Notes: generated from the letters alone by a model not told the origin. A stretch of 29,211 nt of DNA from VFKU01 sp964620045 (GCA_964620045.1 CAZUJL010000039.1:1-29211), one strand, 5' to 3'; positions 1-8,659 are shown, counted from the stretch's first letter. Numbers and translations are program-made.

Positions 1-651
1 GAAGAACTCGAAGAAATGCTCGACATGGACAAGATCGTCGCCGAGGCCGTTAAGCGCACCGAGAACGCGGGCATCATTTTCCTCGACGAAGTAGACAAGA
101 TCGCGGGGAAGGGTTCGCACACTGGTCCCGATGTCTCGCGCGAAGGCGTGCAACGGGATATTCTGCCCATTGTTGAAGGCAGCACCGTGACGACGAAGTA
201 CGGCCCCGTGAAGACGGACCATATCCTGTTCATCGCGGCCGGTGCCTTCCATATGACGAAGGTGTCCGACCTGATCCCGGAACTGCAAGGCCGTTTTCCG
301 ATTCGTGTCGAGCTGCACAGCCTGCATGAAGAAGATTTCATCCGCATCCTGCGCGAGCCGAAGAATTCGCTCATCCGGCAGTACGAGGCCCTGCTCGCAG
401 CCGAAGGCGTCAAGATCGAGTTCACCGACGACGCCATCGACGCCATGGCGCGCATCTGCCAGGAAGTAAATGCGGAATCGGAGAACATCGGCGCGCGCCG
501 CCTGCACACGATCATGGAGTTCCTGCTCGAAGAGATTTCCTTCGACGCCGCCGGCATGGACGGAAAGACCGTGCGCATCGACGCCGCGCTGGTGAACGAG
601 CGCCTGAACAATCTGGTCGAGAAACGCGACCTGAGCAAGTACGTACTCTAG
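1..651 (+). CDS. hslU: HslU, ATPase subunit of the HslUV protease (5' truncated)
   Basis: The reading frame is open from the first base and ends at TAG 649-651, giving 216 residues. This is roughly the C-terminal half of an AAA+ HslU (usually about 440-460 residues). Visible parts are Walker B IIFLDEVDKIA (fragment residues 25-35), the sensor-1 region around ILFIAAGAF, the arginine-bearing stretch ELQGRFPIRVEL, sensor 2 with IGARRLHTIMEFLLEE, and the C-terminal tail LSKYVL. In this family the tail inserts into HslV to open the proteolytic gate. HslU unfolds substrates with ATP and feeds them to the cytoplasmic HslV peptidase; hslV would be expected just upstream, outside the window. The Walker A half is missing only because the window starts here. 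ClpX is excluded by the tail and the HslU-like sensor-2 segment. The next gene starts 11 nt downstream, so co-transcription is likely. Confidence 0.95.
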   Translation, partial: EELEEMLDMDKIVAEAVKRTENAGIIFLDEVDKIAGKGSHTGPDVSREGVQRDILPIVEGSTVTTKYGPVKTDHILFIAAGAFHMTKVSDLIPELQGRFPIRVELHSLHEEDFIRILREPKNSLIRQYEALLAAEGVKIEFTDDAIDAMARICQEVNAESENIGARRLHTIMEFLLEEISFDAAGMDGKTVRIDAALVNERLNNLVEKRDLSKYVL

Positions 652-662
652 CGAGGGGCGCG

Positions 663-1340
663 GTGCTGCGATTCCGAAAATTTGAGGCGCTCGGCCTGCG
701 ACTCGCCGGCATCACGGAAGCCAGGGATGGCGACTTCGCGCGCGCAGGCCGCCCGGCGGACGACGCACTCGATCTCGCCGGTCTCGCGCGCGGTCCGGCT
801 TTCACCGTGCATCAGGTGCACGGCACGCGCGTGTGGCCGGTGGGGGAGAAAGGTCCACAGTGTTCCGGACCCGACGAAGGCGACGGCCTGATCACGGATC
901 GCGAACAGATTGCCATCGGTGTGCGCGTGGCCGACTGTGTGCCCGTGTTTCTCTTCGATCCGCAGGCGCGTGCGGTTGGCATTGTGCATGCCGGGCGCCA
1001 GGGCACGCAGGATGGTGTGACCACGGCCGCCGTCCAGATGATGCAGATCACCTTCGGCTCGAAGCCCTACGACATCCATGCGTTGATCGGTCCATCCGCA
1101 GGCCCGTGTTGTTACCAGGTGAGTGAACAGATGGTCGCCGAATTCCTGGTGCGCGGCCTCGCCGCCGCCGGTCGTGTACTCGATCTCTGGGAGTCGAACG
1201 CCATCCAGCTCGAACAGTGCGGGGTGCCGCGCGCGCAGATCGAGCAGGTAAAGCTCTGCACCATTTGCGGTCAAGGCCGGTTCCACTCTTACCGCGCCAC
1301 GGGTACCGCACAACGGAATTTAGCCCTGATTAGCCTCTAA
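663..1340 (+). CDS. pgeF: PgeF/YfiH-type laccase-domain protein
   Basis: The 225-residue protein starts at GTG 663, preceded by GAGGGG at 653-658. It belongs to the YfiH/LACC1 family. Those proteins were first called polyphenol oxidases; they are now described as purine-nucleoside-processing enzymes and, in E. coli, as the peptidoglycan editing factor PgeF. Expected metal or catalytic residues are present: H53 in HQVHG, C92 in VADCVPVFLFDP, and H109 in GIVHAGRQG. The C-terminal part has GPSAGPCCYQV, the LCTIC/FHSYR segment and RNLALI. One oddity is that the usual HAGWRG motif reads HAGRQG, so the tryptophan and the following arginine are displaced or lost. It sits 11 nt after hslU and probably shares its transcript. 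Family assignment is firm; the substrate is not. Confidence 0.88.
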   Translation: MLRFRKFEALGLRLAGITEARDGDFARAGRPADDALDLAGLARGPAFTVHQVHGTRVWPVGEKGPQCSGPDEGDGLITDREQIAIGVRVADCVPVFLFDPQARAVGIVHAGRQGTQDGVTTAAVQMMQITFGSKPYDIHALIGPSAGPCCYQVSEQMVAEFLVRGLAAAGRVLDLWESNAIQLEQCGVPRAQIEQVKLCTICGQGRFHSYRATGTAQRNLALISL

Positions 1341-1410
1341 ATCGATCCAATATGGTCTAGTCGAATTTCGCAATTTGCGTAGGCTGCGGGAAACCGTTCT
1401 CCTGCGCGGC

Positions 1411-1440
1411 TTGCAGGTCGTCGCCGCCATATGCTACTCT
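1411..1440 (+). promoter_or_regulatory. Putative sigma70-like promoter of the rimP operon
   Basis: TTGCAG at 1411-1416 and TACTCT at 1435-1440 are separated by 18 bp. A TG dinucleotide one base before the -10 makes it an extended -10. Transcription would start near 1447, about 20 nt before the leader hairpin. The 203 nt between the PgeF-type gene and rimP hold only this site and the hairpin; no tRNA such as the tRNA-fMet found there in E. coli is seen. Confidence 0.45.
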
Positions 1441-1466
1441 GGCGACTGTATCTCGGGTGCTCTCGG

Positions 1467-1493
1467 AAGAGTGGGTGTACGCCCACTCTTTTT
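1467..1493 (+). terminator. Leader hairpin with T-run before rimP (attenuator-like)
   Basis: A perfect 9-bp stem, AAGAGTGGG (1467-1475) with CCCACTCTT (1482-1490), closes a 6-nt loop TGTACG and runs into TTTTT at 1489-1493. It has intrinsic-terminator form but lies between the promoter-like site and rimP, 50 nt before the start codon, with no gene end nearby. Similar G-rich/C-rich hairpins with T-runs precede rimP-nusA operons in many bacteria. A role as an attenuator tuned by NusA is a reasonable inference. Confidence 0.6.
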
Positions 1494-1543
1494 ACTTGTG
1501 GGCGGGCTCCGGCACGCCTCCGGCAGGGTCCGGGAAGGGTGAG

Positions 1544-1999
1544 ATGGAAGCGAAGGACATTGTCCGGCGGGTTTGGGCGGAGCTAGAGCCCGAGCTGGCC
1601 GGCGTTGGTTTTGAGCTCATTGAAGTCGAGTTCGGCCGACACGGAAATCAGGGCCTGCTCCGGTTGTTCATCGACCGGCCGGGTGGGGTGACCGTGGACG
1701 ACTGTGCGGCGGTGTCGCACATCGCCAGCGCGCGGCTCGATCTGATTGATCCGATCGAGTCGGAGTACATGCTGGAGGTGTCCTCGCCGGGATTCACGCG
1801 GCCGCTCCGGCGGGTCAAGGATTTTGAGAAGTACACCGGCGAACGGGTGAAGGTGAAAGCCGTTACACCCGTGGACGGCCGGAAGAATTTTAACGGCGTG
1901 CTGGCCGGAATTGCGGACGGCATGGTCGCGATCGAGACAGAGGGCGGCACGTTTCGCCTGCACCTTGAAAACGTGAAGCAAGCTCATTTGGACAAGTAG
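1544..1999 (+). CDS. rimP: Ribosome maturation factor RimP
   Basis: RimP has 151 residues here and assists maturation of the 30S subunit. The family signature is clear: DRPGGVTVDDC in the N-terminal domain, YMLEVSSPGFTRPLRRVKDFEKYTGERVKV at the domain junction, and a small SH3-like C-terminal domain ending VKQAHLDK. I chose ATG 1544 because it follows a purine-rich site (GGGAAGGGTGAG, 1532-1543) and gives the usual family length. An in-frame GTG at 1457 would add 29 residues encoded across the leader hairpin and is unlikely. It opens the rimP-nusA-infB operon; nusA begins 27 nt downstream. Confidence 0.95.
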   Translation: MEAKDIVRRVWAELEPELAGVGFELIEVEFGRHGNQGLLRLFIDRPGGVTVDDCAAVSHIASARLDLIDPIESEYMLEVSSPGFTRPLRRVKDFEKYTGERVKVKAVTPVDGRKNFNGVLAGIADGMVAIETEGGTFRLHLENVKQAHLDK

Positions 2000-2026
2000 G
2001 CCGTTGCAGACGAGAGGAGACAGATC

Positions 2027-3178
2027 ATGGACGCCAACCTTCGCGTTATCCTGCAACAGCTCGAAGCCGAAAAAAGCGTTGATCGCACGACGCTGATTGA
2101 GGCGATCCGCAGCGCCATCGAAAGCGCCGCGCGCAAGAGCATGACCCATGCCTCCGAGGTCGTGGTTGAAGTGGTGCCCGACAAGGTCGAATTCAAGGTC
2201 TACGAAATCCGCAAGGTCGTGGACAAGATTACGGACCCGCGCACGGAGATTTCGCTCGACGACGCCAAGAAGCTGAATCCCGGCGTGGATGTTGGTCAGC
2301 GCATCAAGTTTGAAGCGCAGCCGCAGGATTTCGGCCGCATCGCCGCGCAAACCGCCAAGCAGGTCATCATCCAGAAGATTAAAGACGCCGAACGCGACAA
2401 TATCTTCGAGGAATTCAAAGGCCGCGTGGGCGATGTCGTCACCGGCGTCGTAAAACGCACGCACCAGCGCAACGTGATTGTCACGGTCGACAAGGCCGAA
2501 GCCATCATTCCGCCGGCCGAGCAGGCCGAGCGTGAAAACCTGCGCCCCGGCGATCGCGTGAAGGCGATGGTCGTGCGCGTGGAAAAAGGCCCGCGCGGCG
2601 CCGCCGTCGTGCTCAGCCGCGCGACACCGGAACTGGTAAAGCGGCTCTTCGAAAACGAAGTGCCTGAAATTTTTGACGAAACGATTGAGATTCGTGCGAT
2701 CGCGCGCGAAGCCGGCAGCCGCACCAAGGTAGCCGTGCACTCCAGGGACCCAAACGTGGACCCCGTGGGCGCGTGCGTGGGCATGAAGGGATCGCGCGTG
2801 CGCGCGGTCGTGGAGGAGCTTTCGGGCGAGAAGATCGACATCGTGCGCTGGAGCGACGATCCCCTGACGCTGTGCCGGAACGCGCTGAACCCGGCCGACA
2901 TCATGGACATCGCGCTCGACGAAGAAACCAAAACAGTGTTGGTGACCGTGCCGCACGACCAGCTTTCGCTGGCCATCGGCAAGCGCGGACAGAACGCGCG
3001 CCTCGCGTCGCGGCTCATCGGCTGGAACATTGACATTCGCAGCGACGTCGAACTGCGGGGCGAATCGCCCACAGCCGGCGCCGAGTCTGCACAGACCGGC
3101 ATTACAGTCATGCCGGACGGCACCGAGGTGCCGGAAGTCTCCGCCAACTTCGGCGCGAAGTCGGCGGATCGGCAGTGA
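2027..3178 (+). CDS. nusA: Transcription termination/antitermination factor NusA
   Basis: NusA (383 residues) binds RNA polymerase and nascent RNA and modulates pausing, termination and antitermination. The order is standard: N-terminal polymerase-binding domain from MDANLRVILQQLEAEKS; RIKFEAQPQDFGRIAAQTAKQVIIQKIKDAERD leading into an S1 domain (FEEFKGRVGDVVTGVVKRT); KH1 with VGACVGMKGSRVRAVVEELSGEKIDIV; and KH2 with LSLAIGKRGQNARLASRLIGWNIDI. The acidic C-terminal repeats of the longer gammaproteobacterial type are absent, which is normal outside Proteobacteria. The start ATG 2027 has GAGGAGA (2013-2019) upstream. The gene is followed by two stem-loops and then infB. Confidence 0.97.
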   Translation: MDANLRVILQQLEAEKSVDRTTLIEAIRSAIESAARKSMTHASEVVVEVVPDKVEFKVYEIRKVVDKITDPRTEISLDDAKKLNPGVDVGQRIKFEAQPQDFGRIAAQTAKQVIIQKIKDAERDNIFEEFKGRVGDVVTGVVKRTHQRNVIVTVDKAEAIIPPAEQAERENLRPGDRVKAMVVRVEKGPRGAAVVLSRATPELVKRLFENEVPEIFDETIEIRAIAREAGSRTKVAVHSRDPNVDPVGACVGMKGSRVRAVVEELSGEKIDIVRWSDDPLTLCRNALNPADIMDIALDEETKTVLVTVPHDQLSLAIGKRGQNARLASRLIGWNIDIRSDVELRGESPTAGAESAQTGITVMPDGTEVPEVSANFGAKSADRQ

Positions 3179-3221
3179 CACCCCTCGCGGGGGTGCGGAG
3201 GGCGGCGCTGGGTCGCCTCCG
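3179..3221 (+). promoter_or_regulatory. Two tandem stem-loops between nusA and infB
   Basis: The first hairpin pairs CACCCC (3179-3184) with GGGGTG (3190-3195) around a 5-nt loop and starts one base after the nusA stop. The second pairs CGGAGGGCG (3196-3204) with CGCCTCCG (3214-3221) with one bulged G. Neither has a T-run. They could block RNA decay, cause a pause, or be a processing site that sets infB level relative to nusA. The infB ribosome-binding site AGGGAG (3233-3238) lies just after them. Confidence 0.4.
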
Positions 3222-3247
3222 AAGTGCGGGACAGGGAGTAACACTCG

Positions 3248-6038
3248 ATGCAGACAGTAGCCTCGCTGAGCGGCAAGCTCGACATGAGCGCCGACGAAGC
3301 GGTGGAGACCTTGCGCTACCTCTTTTTCGATGTGGAGGGCGTCGACACTAAGATTTCGGACGAGCAGATCGACCTGCTGATCGAAATCGATGACGATCCA
3401 AAGCTCAAAGAGAAGTATCACGCCGATCGCGTAAAAGCACGCCAAAAAGACGAAGAACTCGCCGCCAAGCGTCTCGCCGCGCTGCAAAAAGCCGCGGCTA
3501 AGAAAAAGACCGAGGCCGCCAAGAAGGCCAGCGCGAAGAAGCCCGCCGCCAAGGCGAAGGCCAAGAGCAAGAAAGGCGCGGCCGACGAATCCGATGAATC
3601 GGAAACCCCCGGCAAGGCCGTCGCCGAAATCCTCACCGACGAACCCGAAGCGCCCGCGGCCAAGCCCGCCGCCGAGATTCTTCCGGCCGAGGAACCCGCC
3701 GCACCGAGCATCGTGATCGGCTCGGCCATTGAACACGATACCCACGTCACCGAAGTGATCCGCGCCGACGGCACGCATGNNNNNNNNNNAGGCCAGCGCG
3801 GTGGAAATCACCGAGGAAATTGTCACGGCTCCGCCGGCCGACAAAGGCCCGGCAACCCCGCTCGGCGCCTTGGCGCGTGCACAGAAAGAACAGGAAGAAG
3901 AAGACAAAAAGCGTTCCAAACAAAAACAGGAACAACTCAAGCCCGACCCGCGTGTCGTTGCGGAAGTGATTCGCCGCGCGCACGAAAAGAAAGCCTCGGG
4001 CCGCAAGAAGGTCAAGGAAAAGAACGTCACCATCGAAGTCGATGCCGAAGAAGTTCCGGGGATCGCGCGTGTCGCGACCCCGTCCGTCGCTCCGTCCGCC
4101 CCGCGCCGCACGGGTAAAACCGCGCGCAAGCGCCAGAAGCGCGTCGAGAAAATGCGCCGCGAAGACGATATGCGGCGCAGCGCGGCGGCAAACGTGCGCG
4201 ATTACCAATCGGGCGCGATGGATGGCACCAAAAAGAAACGGCGTAAACGCGCGGACGTGGAAGTTGAAGGGTCCGAGGAAGAGCAGAAGGTAGTGATACA
4301 AGTCGAAGAAGGCATGAGCGTCGAGGCGTTTGCGAACGCGCTCGAAGTGGATTCGACCGACGTAATTCTCGCCCTGATGGAACACAACATCATGGCGACG
4401 AAGAACCAGGCACTCAGCACCGAGCTGATGCGCAAAGTCGCGGAAGCCTACGGCCAGGAAATCGAGGCCGTGATTCCGGAAGAAGAAGACGTGATGGCCG
4501 AAGAGCCGGACGATCCGGCCTTGCTCGCGCCGCGCGCGCCCGTCGTCACCGTCATGGGCCACGTCGACCACGGCAAAACCTCGCTGCTCGACCGCGTCCG
4601 CAAGGCGAGCGTCGCCGCGGGCGAAGCGGGCGGGATTACGCAGCACATCGCCGCGTACGAAGTCAGCCTGCCCCAGGGCCGCGTGGTGTTCCTCGATACG
4701 CCCGGCCACGAAGCCTTCACCGCCATGCGTGCACGCGGCGCCAAAGTGACCGACGTGGTTGTGCTCGTGGTGGCCGCGGACGACGGCGTGATGCCGCAGA
4801 CGCGCGAAGCCATTGACCACGCGCACGCGGCCGAAGTGCCCATCGTGGTCGCCATCAACAAGTGCGACAAACCCGGCGCGCAACCGGATCGCATCCGCCA
4901 GCAGCTCACCGAGTACGGTCTCGTGGACGAGCAGTGGGGCGGCAAGACGATCATGCGCAACATTTCCGCGGCGACGGGCCAGGGCATCGATGAATTGATG
5001 GAACTGCTCGTGCTCGAAACCGAGCTGCTCGAATTGAAGGCCAACCCGGATAAAGCCGCCCGCGGCGCGATCGTTGAAGCCGAAGTTACGCGTGGGCAAG
5101 GCCCCGTGGCGTGGGTGCTCGTGAAGAGCGGCACGCTGCGCGTGGGCGATGCCTTCCTCGCCGGCGATACCTATGGCCGCGTGCGCGCAATGACCGACAG
5201 CGCGGGCCGCTCCGTGAAGGAAGCGGGTCCGTCCACGGCCGTCGTCGTCATGGGCTTTAACGCCGCACCGTCCGCCGGTGATCAGTTCCTCGCGGTGAAG
5301 GATGAACGTATCGCCCGCGCGATCGCCGAAAAACGCGTGCACCGCCGCCGCATGAAGGAAGGTCCCGCGGTCCAGCACGTCACACTCGAAGACTTCCACC
5401 GTAGCCTGGTCGCGGGCGAACAGACCGAGTTGCGCGTTGTCGTGAAAGCCGACGTGCAGGGCAGTGTCGATGTGCTCAAGAGCACGCTGCCGGAAATCGG
5501 CAACGAAACCGCGCGCGTGAAGATCATCTCCGCGGGCGTGGGTTCCATTAATGAATCCGACGTCGTACTCGCCAGCGCGAGCGACGCGGTGATCCTGGGC
5601 TTCCACGTTGAGCCGACGCCGAAGGCCGCGCAAGTGGCCGCCACCGAAGGCGTGTCGATCAAGACCTACAAGATCATCTACGAGCTGACCGAAGAACTGC
5701 ACAAGTCACTCGAAGGTCTGCTCGAGCCCGAGAAGAAAGAAGTCACCACCGGTCACGCGGAAGTCCGCAAGGTCTTCAAGTCCTCCGCGCTCGGGAATAT
5801 CGCCGGTTGTATGGTCTCCGATGGCGAAATTGTGCGCGATTCGAACGCGCGTCTGTTCCGAAACGGCAAGGTGGTGTGGGAGGGCAAGGTCGGCTCGCTG
5901 CGCCGCGAAAAAGATCAGGTCAGTTCGGTCCAGTCCGGCTTCGAATGCGGTATCAAACTGGCCGGATACGACGAAATTCAGGACGGCGACATGATCGAGA
6001 CCTTTAAGATCGAAACGGTCGCGAAGTCGCTGAACTAA
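3248..6038 (+). CDS. infB: Translation initiation factor IF-2 (interrupted by an assembly gap)
   Basis: IF-2 is the GTPase that delivers fMet-tRNA to the 30S subunit and promotes subunit joining. The first part (177 codons before the Ns) has an IF2_N-like module (LSGKLDMSADEAVETLRYLFF) and a Lys/Ala/Glu-rich linker. After the gap come more charged linker, a second IF2_N module (VEEGMSVEAFANALEVDSTDVILALMEHNIMATKNQALS), and the G domain: G1 GHVDHGKT near 4555, GGIT, DTPGHE near 4696, and NKCD near 4858. Domain II and the C-terminal fMet-tRNA-binding C2 domain follow, ending FKIETVAKSLN. The two parts are in different frames only because the 10-N filler is not a multiple of three. The start ATG 3248 follows AGGGAG at 3233-3238. 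Confidence 0.95.
3780..3789. other. Assembly gap of 10 N inside infB
   Basis: Ten undetermined bases mark a scaffold join, not real sequence. The upstream flank ends with one base of an unfinished codon (G at 3779) and the downstream flank begins with two (AG at 3790-3791). The true missing length must therefore be a multiple of three if infB is intact. Joining the flanks directly gives GAG and reads smoothly as RADGTH-E-ASAVEI, so nothing may be missing at all. Confidence 0.97.
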
Positions 6039-6078
6039 TCGCGGCCAATATAGTTGTTATTACGCCGGGGAGTCGGCG

Positions 6079-6360
6079 ATGACCATTGGTCTGTTACACA
6101 TGGACTTCACGATTCCCGGCTCACGCTCGCTGAAGGACAAGCGGCGCGCGATGAACAGCCTGAAAGAGCGCTTGCGCAATCGCTACAACGTCTCCGTCGC
6201 CGAGATGGATTCGGAGGAAAAGTGGGGGCGTGCGCGGGTGGCCGTGTGCGTTGTATCCACCGAAAGCGCGCATGCGCATGAGCAACTGATGGAGGTGGTC
6301 CGCTTTTCGTCCGGGCATCACCAGGCGGAATTGACGGACTACTCGATCGAAACGTTTTAG
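6079..6360 (+). CDS. DUF503 family protein (YlxP-like)
   Basis: This 93-residue protein opens with MTIGLLHMDFTIPGSRSLKDKRRAMNSLKERLRNRYNVSVAEMD and ends with a short alpha/beta fold, matching DUF503. The family is found almost always between infB and rbfA and is called YlxP in Bacillus; its biochemical role is unsettled, and a part in ribosome or translation biology is inferred from this fixed neighbourhood. The start ATG 6079 follows GGGGAG at 6067-6072. It lies 40 nt after infB and 9 nt before rbfA, so it is within the operon. Confidence 0.88.
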   Translation: MTIGLLHMDFTIPGSRSLKDKRRAMNSLKERLRNRYNVSVAEMDSEEKWGRARVAVCVVSTESAHAHEQLMEVVRFSSGHHQAELTDYSIETF

Positions 6361-6369
6361 GAACCGGAA

Positions 6370-6750
6370 ATGGCAAGCGAAACCAGGGCCAAGCGAGTGG
6401 CCGAGGCAATCAAGGAAGAAGTCGCCTCGCTGCTCATCAAGGGACTCAAAGACACCCGCATCGGCTTCGTGTCGGTGGTGGGCGCCCGTGTCTCGCCCGA
6501 CCTCCGCTCCGCTGACGTGTACGTGAGCCTGTACGGCAGCGAGTCCGAAAAGAAAAGCTCGCTCGTGGGCCTGCAAAGCTCCGCCGGGTTTGTTCGGCGA
6601 CACATCGGTAAGGCCTTGCGCCTGCGTTTTGCGCCGGAAATCCGATTCAAGGCAGATACGACGCTCGACGACGTATTCCGTCTCGATAAAATTTTCAAGG
6701 AAATTCACGACGAAGAACAGGACGCGCCCAAAAACGATGAGCCGCGTTGA
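6370..6750 (+). CDS. rbfA: 30S ribosome-binding factor RbfA
   Basis: RbfA (126 residues) is a KH-fold factor that binds immature 30S subunits near the 5' helix of 16S rRNA and acts in late maturation and cold adaptation. Recognisable stretches are the N-terminal helix with AKRVAEAIKEEVASLLIKGLKDTRIGF, the central VSPDLRSADVYVSLYG strand, and GFVRRHIGKALRLRFAPEIRFKADTTLDD near the end. Its last 14 nt overlap the start of nrnA, suggesting translational coupling. The start ATG 6370 is 9 nt after the DUF503 stop, with GGAA-type purines (6361-6369) in front. Confidence 0.95.
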   Translation: MASETRAKRVAEAIKEEVASLLIKGLKDTRIGFVSVVGARVSPDLRSADVYVSLYGSESEKKSSLVGLQSSAGFVRRHIGKALRLRFAPEIRFKADTTLDDVFRLDKIFKEIHDEEQDAPKNDEPR

Positions 6751-7738
6751 TTTAAAAGGCGTAATCGAGGCCTGCCGCGCGGCGGATTCCTTCCTCATTA
6801 CTTCGCACACGACCCCCGACGGCGACGCCATCGGCAGCACGCTCGCCATGCGCGGGCTGCTGCAGGCCCTCGGCAAGACAGACATCACCTGCGCGAACCA
6901 CGACGCCGTGCCGCGCATGTACACGTGGGTGCCCGGCGCCGATCGGCTCGTGCGCGCGAACAAGGTGAAGTCGGCCTACGATCTCGTCATCGTCATGGAC
7001 GTCGCGCAAAAAGAACGCCTGGGCGATATCGGCAAGAACCTCGCCGCCGACCAGCGCGTGTTGATCGTCGATCATCATCCGGAAGATAAACCCTTCGGCA
7101 CGCTGAATTTTGTAGACACGCGCTACGCGGCCTGTGCGCAGATCGTAGTGGATCTCTTCGAGACCGCCGGTCTGCCGATGTCGCTCGACGCCGCGACGGC
7201 GGCTTACGTAGGCCTCACGACCGACACGGGTTCGTTCCGCTTCGGCAATACCGACGCCCTCGCGCACAAGCACGCCGCCAAGTTGCTCGAAGCGGGCGTC
7301 AACGCAGCGGATATTTCCGCGCGCGTGTTCGACATCATGTCCGCCGCGAAGGTGGAACTGTTAAAGCGCTTCCTGGACCGCATCGAGCGCACGGCCGACG
7401 GCAAGGTTGCGTGGGCGCAGATCACGGCGGCCGATTTGGTCGAGGCACACGCTGACGCCGAAGATGTCGAAGGCCTCGTGAACTTCGCGCGCAACCTCGA
7501 GGGCGTGCAGGCGGGCGTGCTGTTCCGCGAACTGAAGCCCGGCCGCGTGAAGATTAGTGTTCGCGCGCGGAGCCCGTTGCATGCGGGCGAACTGTTGAAA
7601 CCGTTCGGCGGCGGCGGCCATCCCGGCGCGGCCGGCGCCATGATCCAGTTGCCGCTCGACGAATGCGTCGCACAAGTCATCGGCCACATCGAATCCGCGC
7701 TCGGCGGCACACCCGCGGCAGCCGCGCGCAAAGAATAA
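6737..7738 (+). CDS. nrnA: Bifunctional oligoribonuclease / PAP phosphatase NrnA
   Basis: This 333-residue DHH/DHHA1 phosphoesterase belongs to the NrnA family, which degrades short RNA oligonucleotides and dephosphorylates 3'-phosphoadenosine 5'-phosphate with divalent metals. Metal ligands are visible in TSHTTPDGDAIGS (H24, D28, D30), the DHH motif VDHHPED (D112-H113-H114), and TDTGSFRFGNTD. The substrate-binding DHHA1 domain carries GGGGHPGAAGA near residues 291-301. I chose ATG 6737, inside the end of rbfA, because upstream in-frame codons read rbfA sequence out of frame and carry no family similarity. The order rbfA-nrnA-truB-ribF is common in bacteria. Confidence 0.93.
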   Translation: MSRVDLKGVIEACRAADSFLITSHTTPDGDAIGSTLAMRGLLQALGKTDITCANHDAVPRMYTWVPGADRLVRANKVKSAYDLVIVMDVAQKERLGDIGKNLAADQRVLIVDHHPEDKPFGTLNFVDTRYAACAQIVVDLFETAGLPMSLDAATAAYVGLTTDTGSFRFGNTDALAHKHAAKLLEAGVNAADISARVFDIMSAAKVELLKRFLDRIERTADGKVAWAQITAADLVEAHADAEDVEGLVNFARNLEGVQAGVLFRELKPGRVKISVRARSPLHAGELLKPFGGGGHPGAAGAMIQLPLDECVAQVIGHIESALGGTPAAAARKE

Positions 7739-7750
7739 GAAGGTAGTGTG

Positions 7751-8659
7751 ATGTCTGAAGAACTCAAAGGCCTCCTCTTGGTCGACAAGCCCTCGGGCAT
7801 GACGTCTCACGACGTCGTTGACCGCATTCGCGCCGCCGCCGGCATCCGCCGCGTCGGGCACACGGGCACGCTCGATCCCGCGGCGACCGGTTTGCTGATT
7901 CTCTGCATCGGCCCGGCCACGCGCCTGTCCGAATACCTCACGGGCCTCGACAAAGTGTACGAAGGCTTCATGCGTCTCGGCGTCATTTCCGATTCGCACG
8001 ACATGGACGGACAGATCGTCGAGGAACGCGCCGTCCCCGAATTGACCCACGCACAAATCCAGGCGGCATTCGATCGCTTCACCGGCCAGATCGAGCAAGT
8101 GCCGCCGATGGTCAGTGCTGTGAAAGTGGGCGGCCAGCGCCTCTACAAGCTCGCGCGCAAGGGCGAAACGGTCGAGCGCAAGCCGCGCCAGATCACCGTC
8201 AGCGAATTTGCCGCACTATCGTTTGAGTCTCCGCTCGTGAAGTTCCGCGTAAGCTGCACCAGCGGCACCTATGTCCGAAGCCTCTGCCACGAAGTCGGAC
8301 AAATCCTTGGTTGCGGCGCAGTGCTCGATTCTCTTCGCCGGGTCGCGGTGGGGAAGTACAACGTCATCAATGCCGCCGCGCTTGATACGCTGGCGAATCC
8401 CGCCGATGTCCGCGGCCGCCTGATGCCGATGGGCGATGCGCTCGATTTGCCGTCGGTCACCATTCGCCGCGCCGGCGAGCGCCAATTGGCCACCGGCGCC
8501 GCGCTGGGCCGCGTGGAACTCAAAACCATGCCCGCCATCCGCGAAGGCTGGGTGCAGGTGAAGTCGGAATCCGGCGAGCTGCTCGCGCTCGGCCAGGTAA
8601 AGGAAGGCCCCGGCGAGTTGCAGGTGCAGCCCAAGCGCGTGTTTTTGGACAACGACTAA
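7751..8659 (+). CDS. truB: tRNA pseudouridine(55) synthase TruB
   Basis: TruB (302 residues) isomerises U55 in the T-loop of tRNAs. The catalytic aspartate is D42 in GHTGTLDPAATGLL. Also seen are LLLVDKPSGMTSHDVVDRIR at the N-terminus, the QVPPMVSAVKVGGQRLYKLARKGETVERKPR segment, and the CTSGTYVRSLCHEVG motif, followed by a C-terminal PUA-like region. GTG 7748 directly precedes ATG 7751 in frame; I prefer ATG because AAGGTAG (7740-7746) is then better spaced. The gene starts 12 nt after nrnA and ends 15 nt before ribF. Confidence 0.96.
   Translation: MSEELKGLLLVDKPSGMTSHDVVDRIRAAAGIRRVGHTGTLDPAATGLLILCIGPATRLSEYLTGLDKVYEGFMRLGVISDSHDMDGQIVEERAVPELTHAQIQAAFDRFTGQIEQVPPMVSAVKVGGQRLYKLARKGETVERKPRQITVSEFAALSFESPLVKFRVSCTSGTYVRSLCHEVGQILGCGAVLDSLRRVAVGKYNVINAAALDTLANPADVRGRLMPMGDALDLPSVTIRRAGERQLATGAALGRVELKTMPAIREGWVQVKSESGELLALGQVKEGPGELQVQPKRVFLDND

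Noticed and set aside
1457..1543. Upstream GTG extension of rimP
   Set aside because: It would be translated through the leader hairpin and has no homology; ATG 1544 has a better ribosome-binding site.
1583..4129. Very long open frame on the minus strand opposite rimP, nusA and infB
   Set aside because: It is a shadow of G+C-rich codon bias, runs through the N gap, and encodes a low-complexity His/Arg/Leu-rich product while the + strand carries certain genes.
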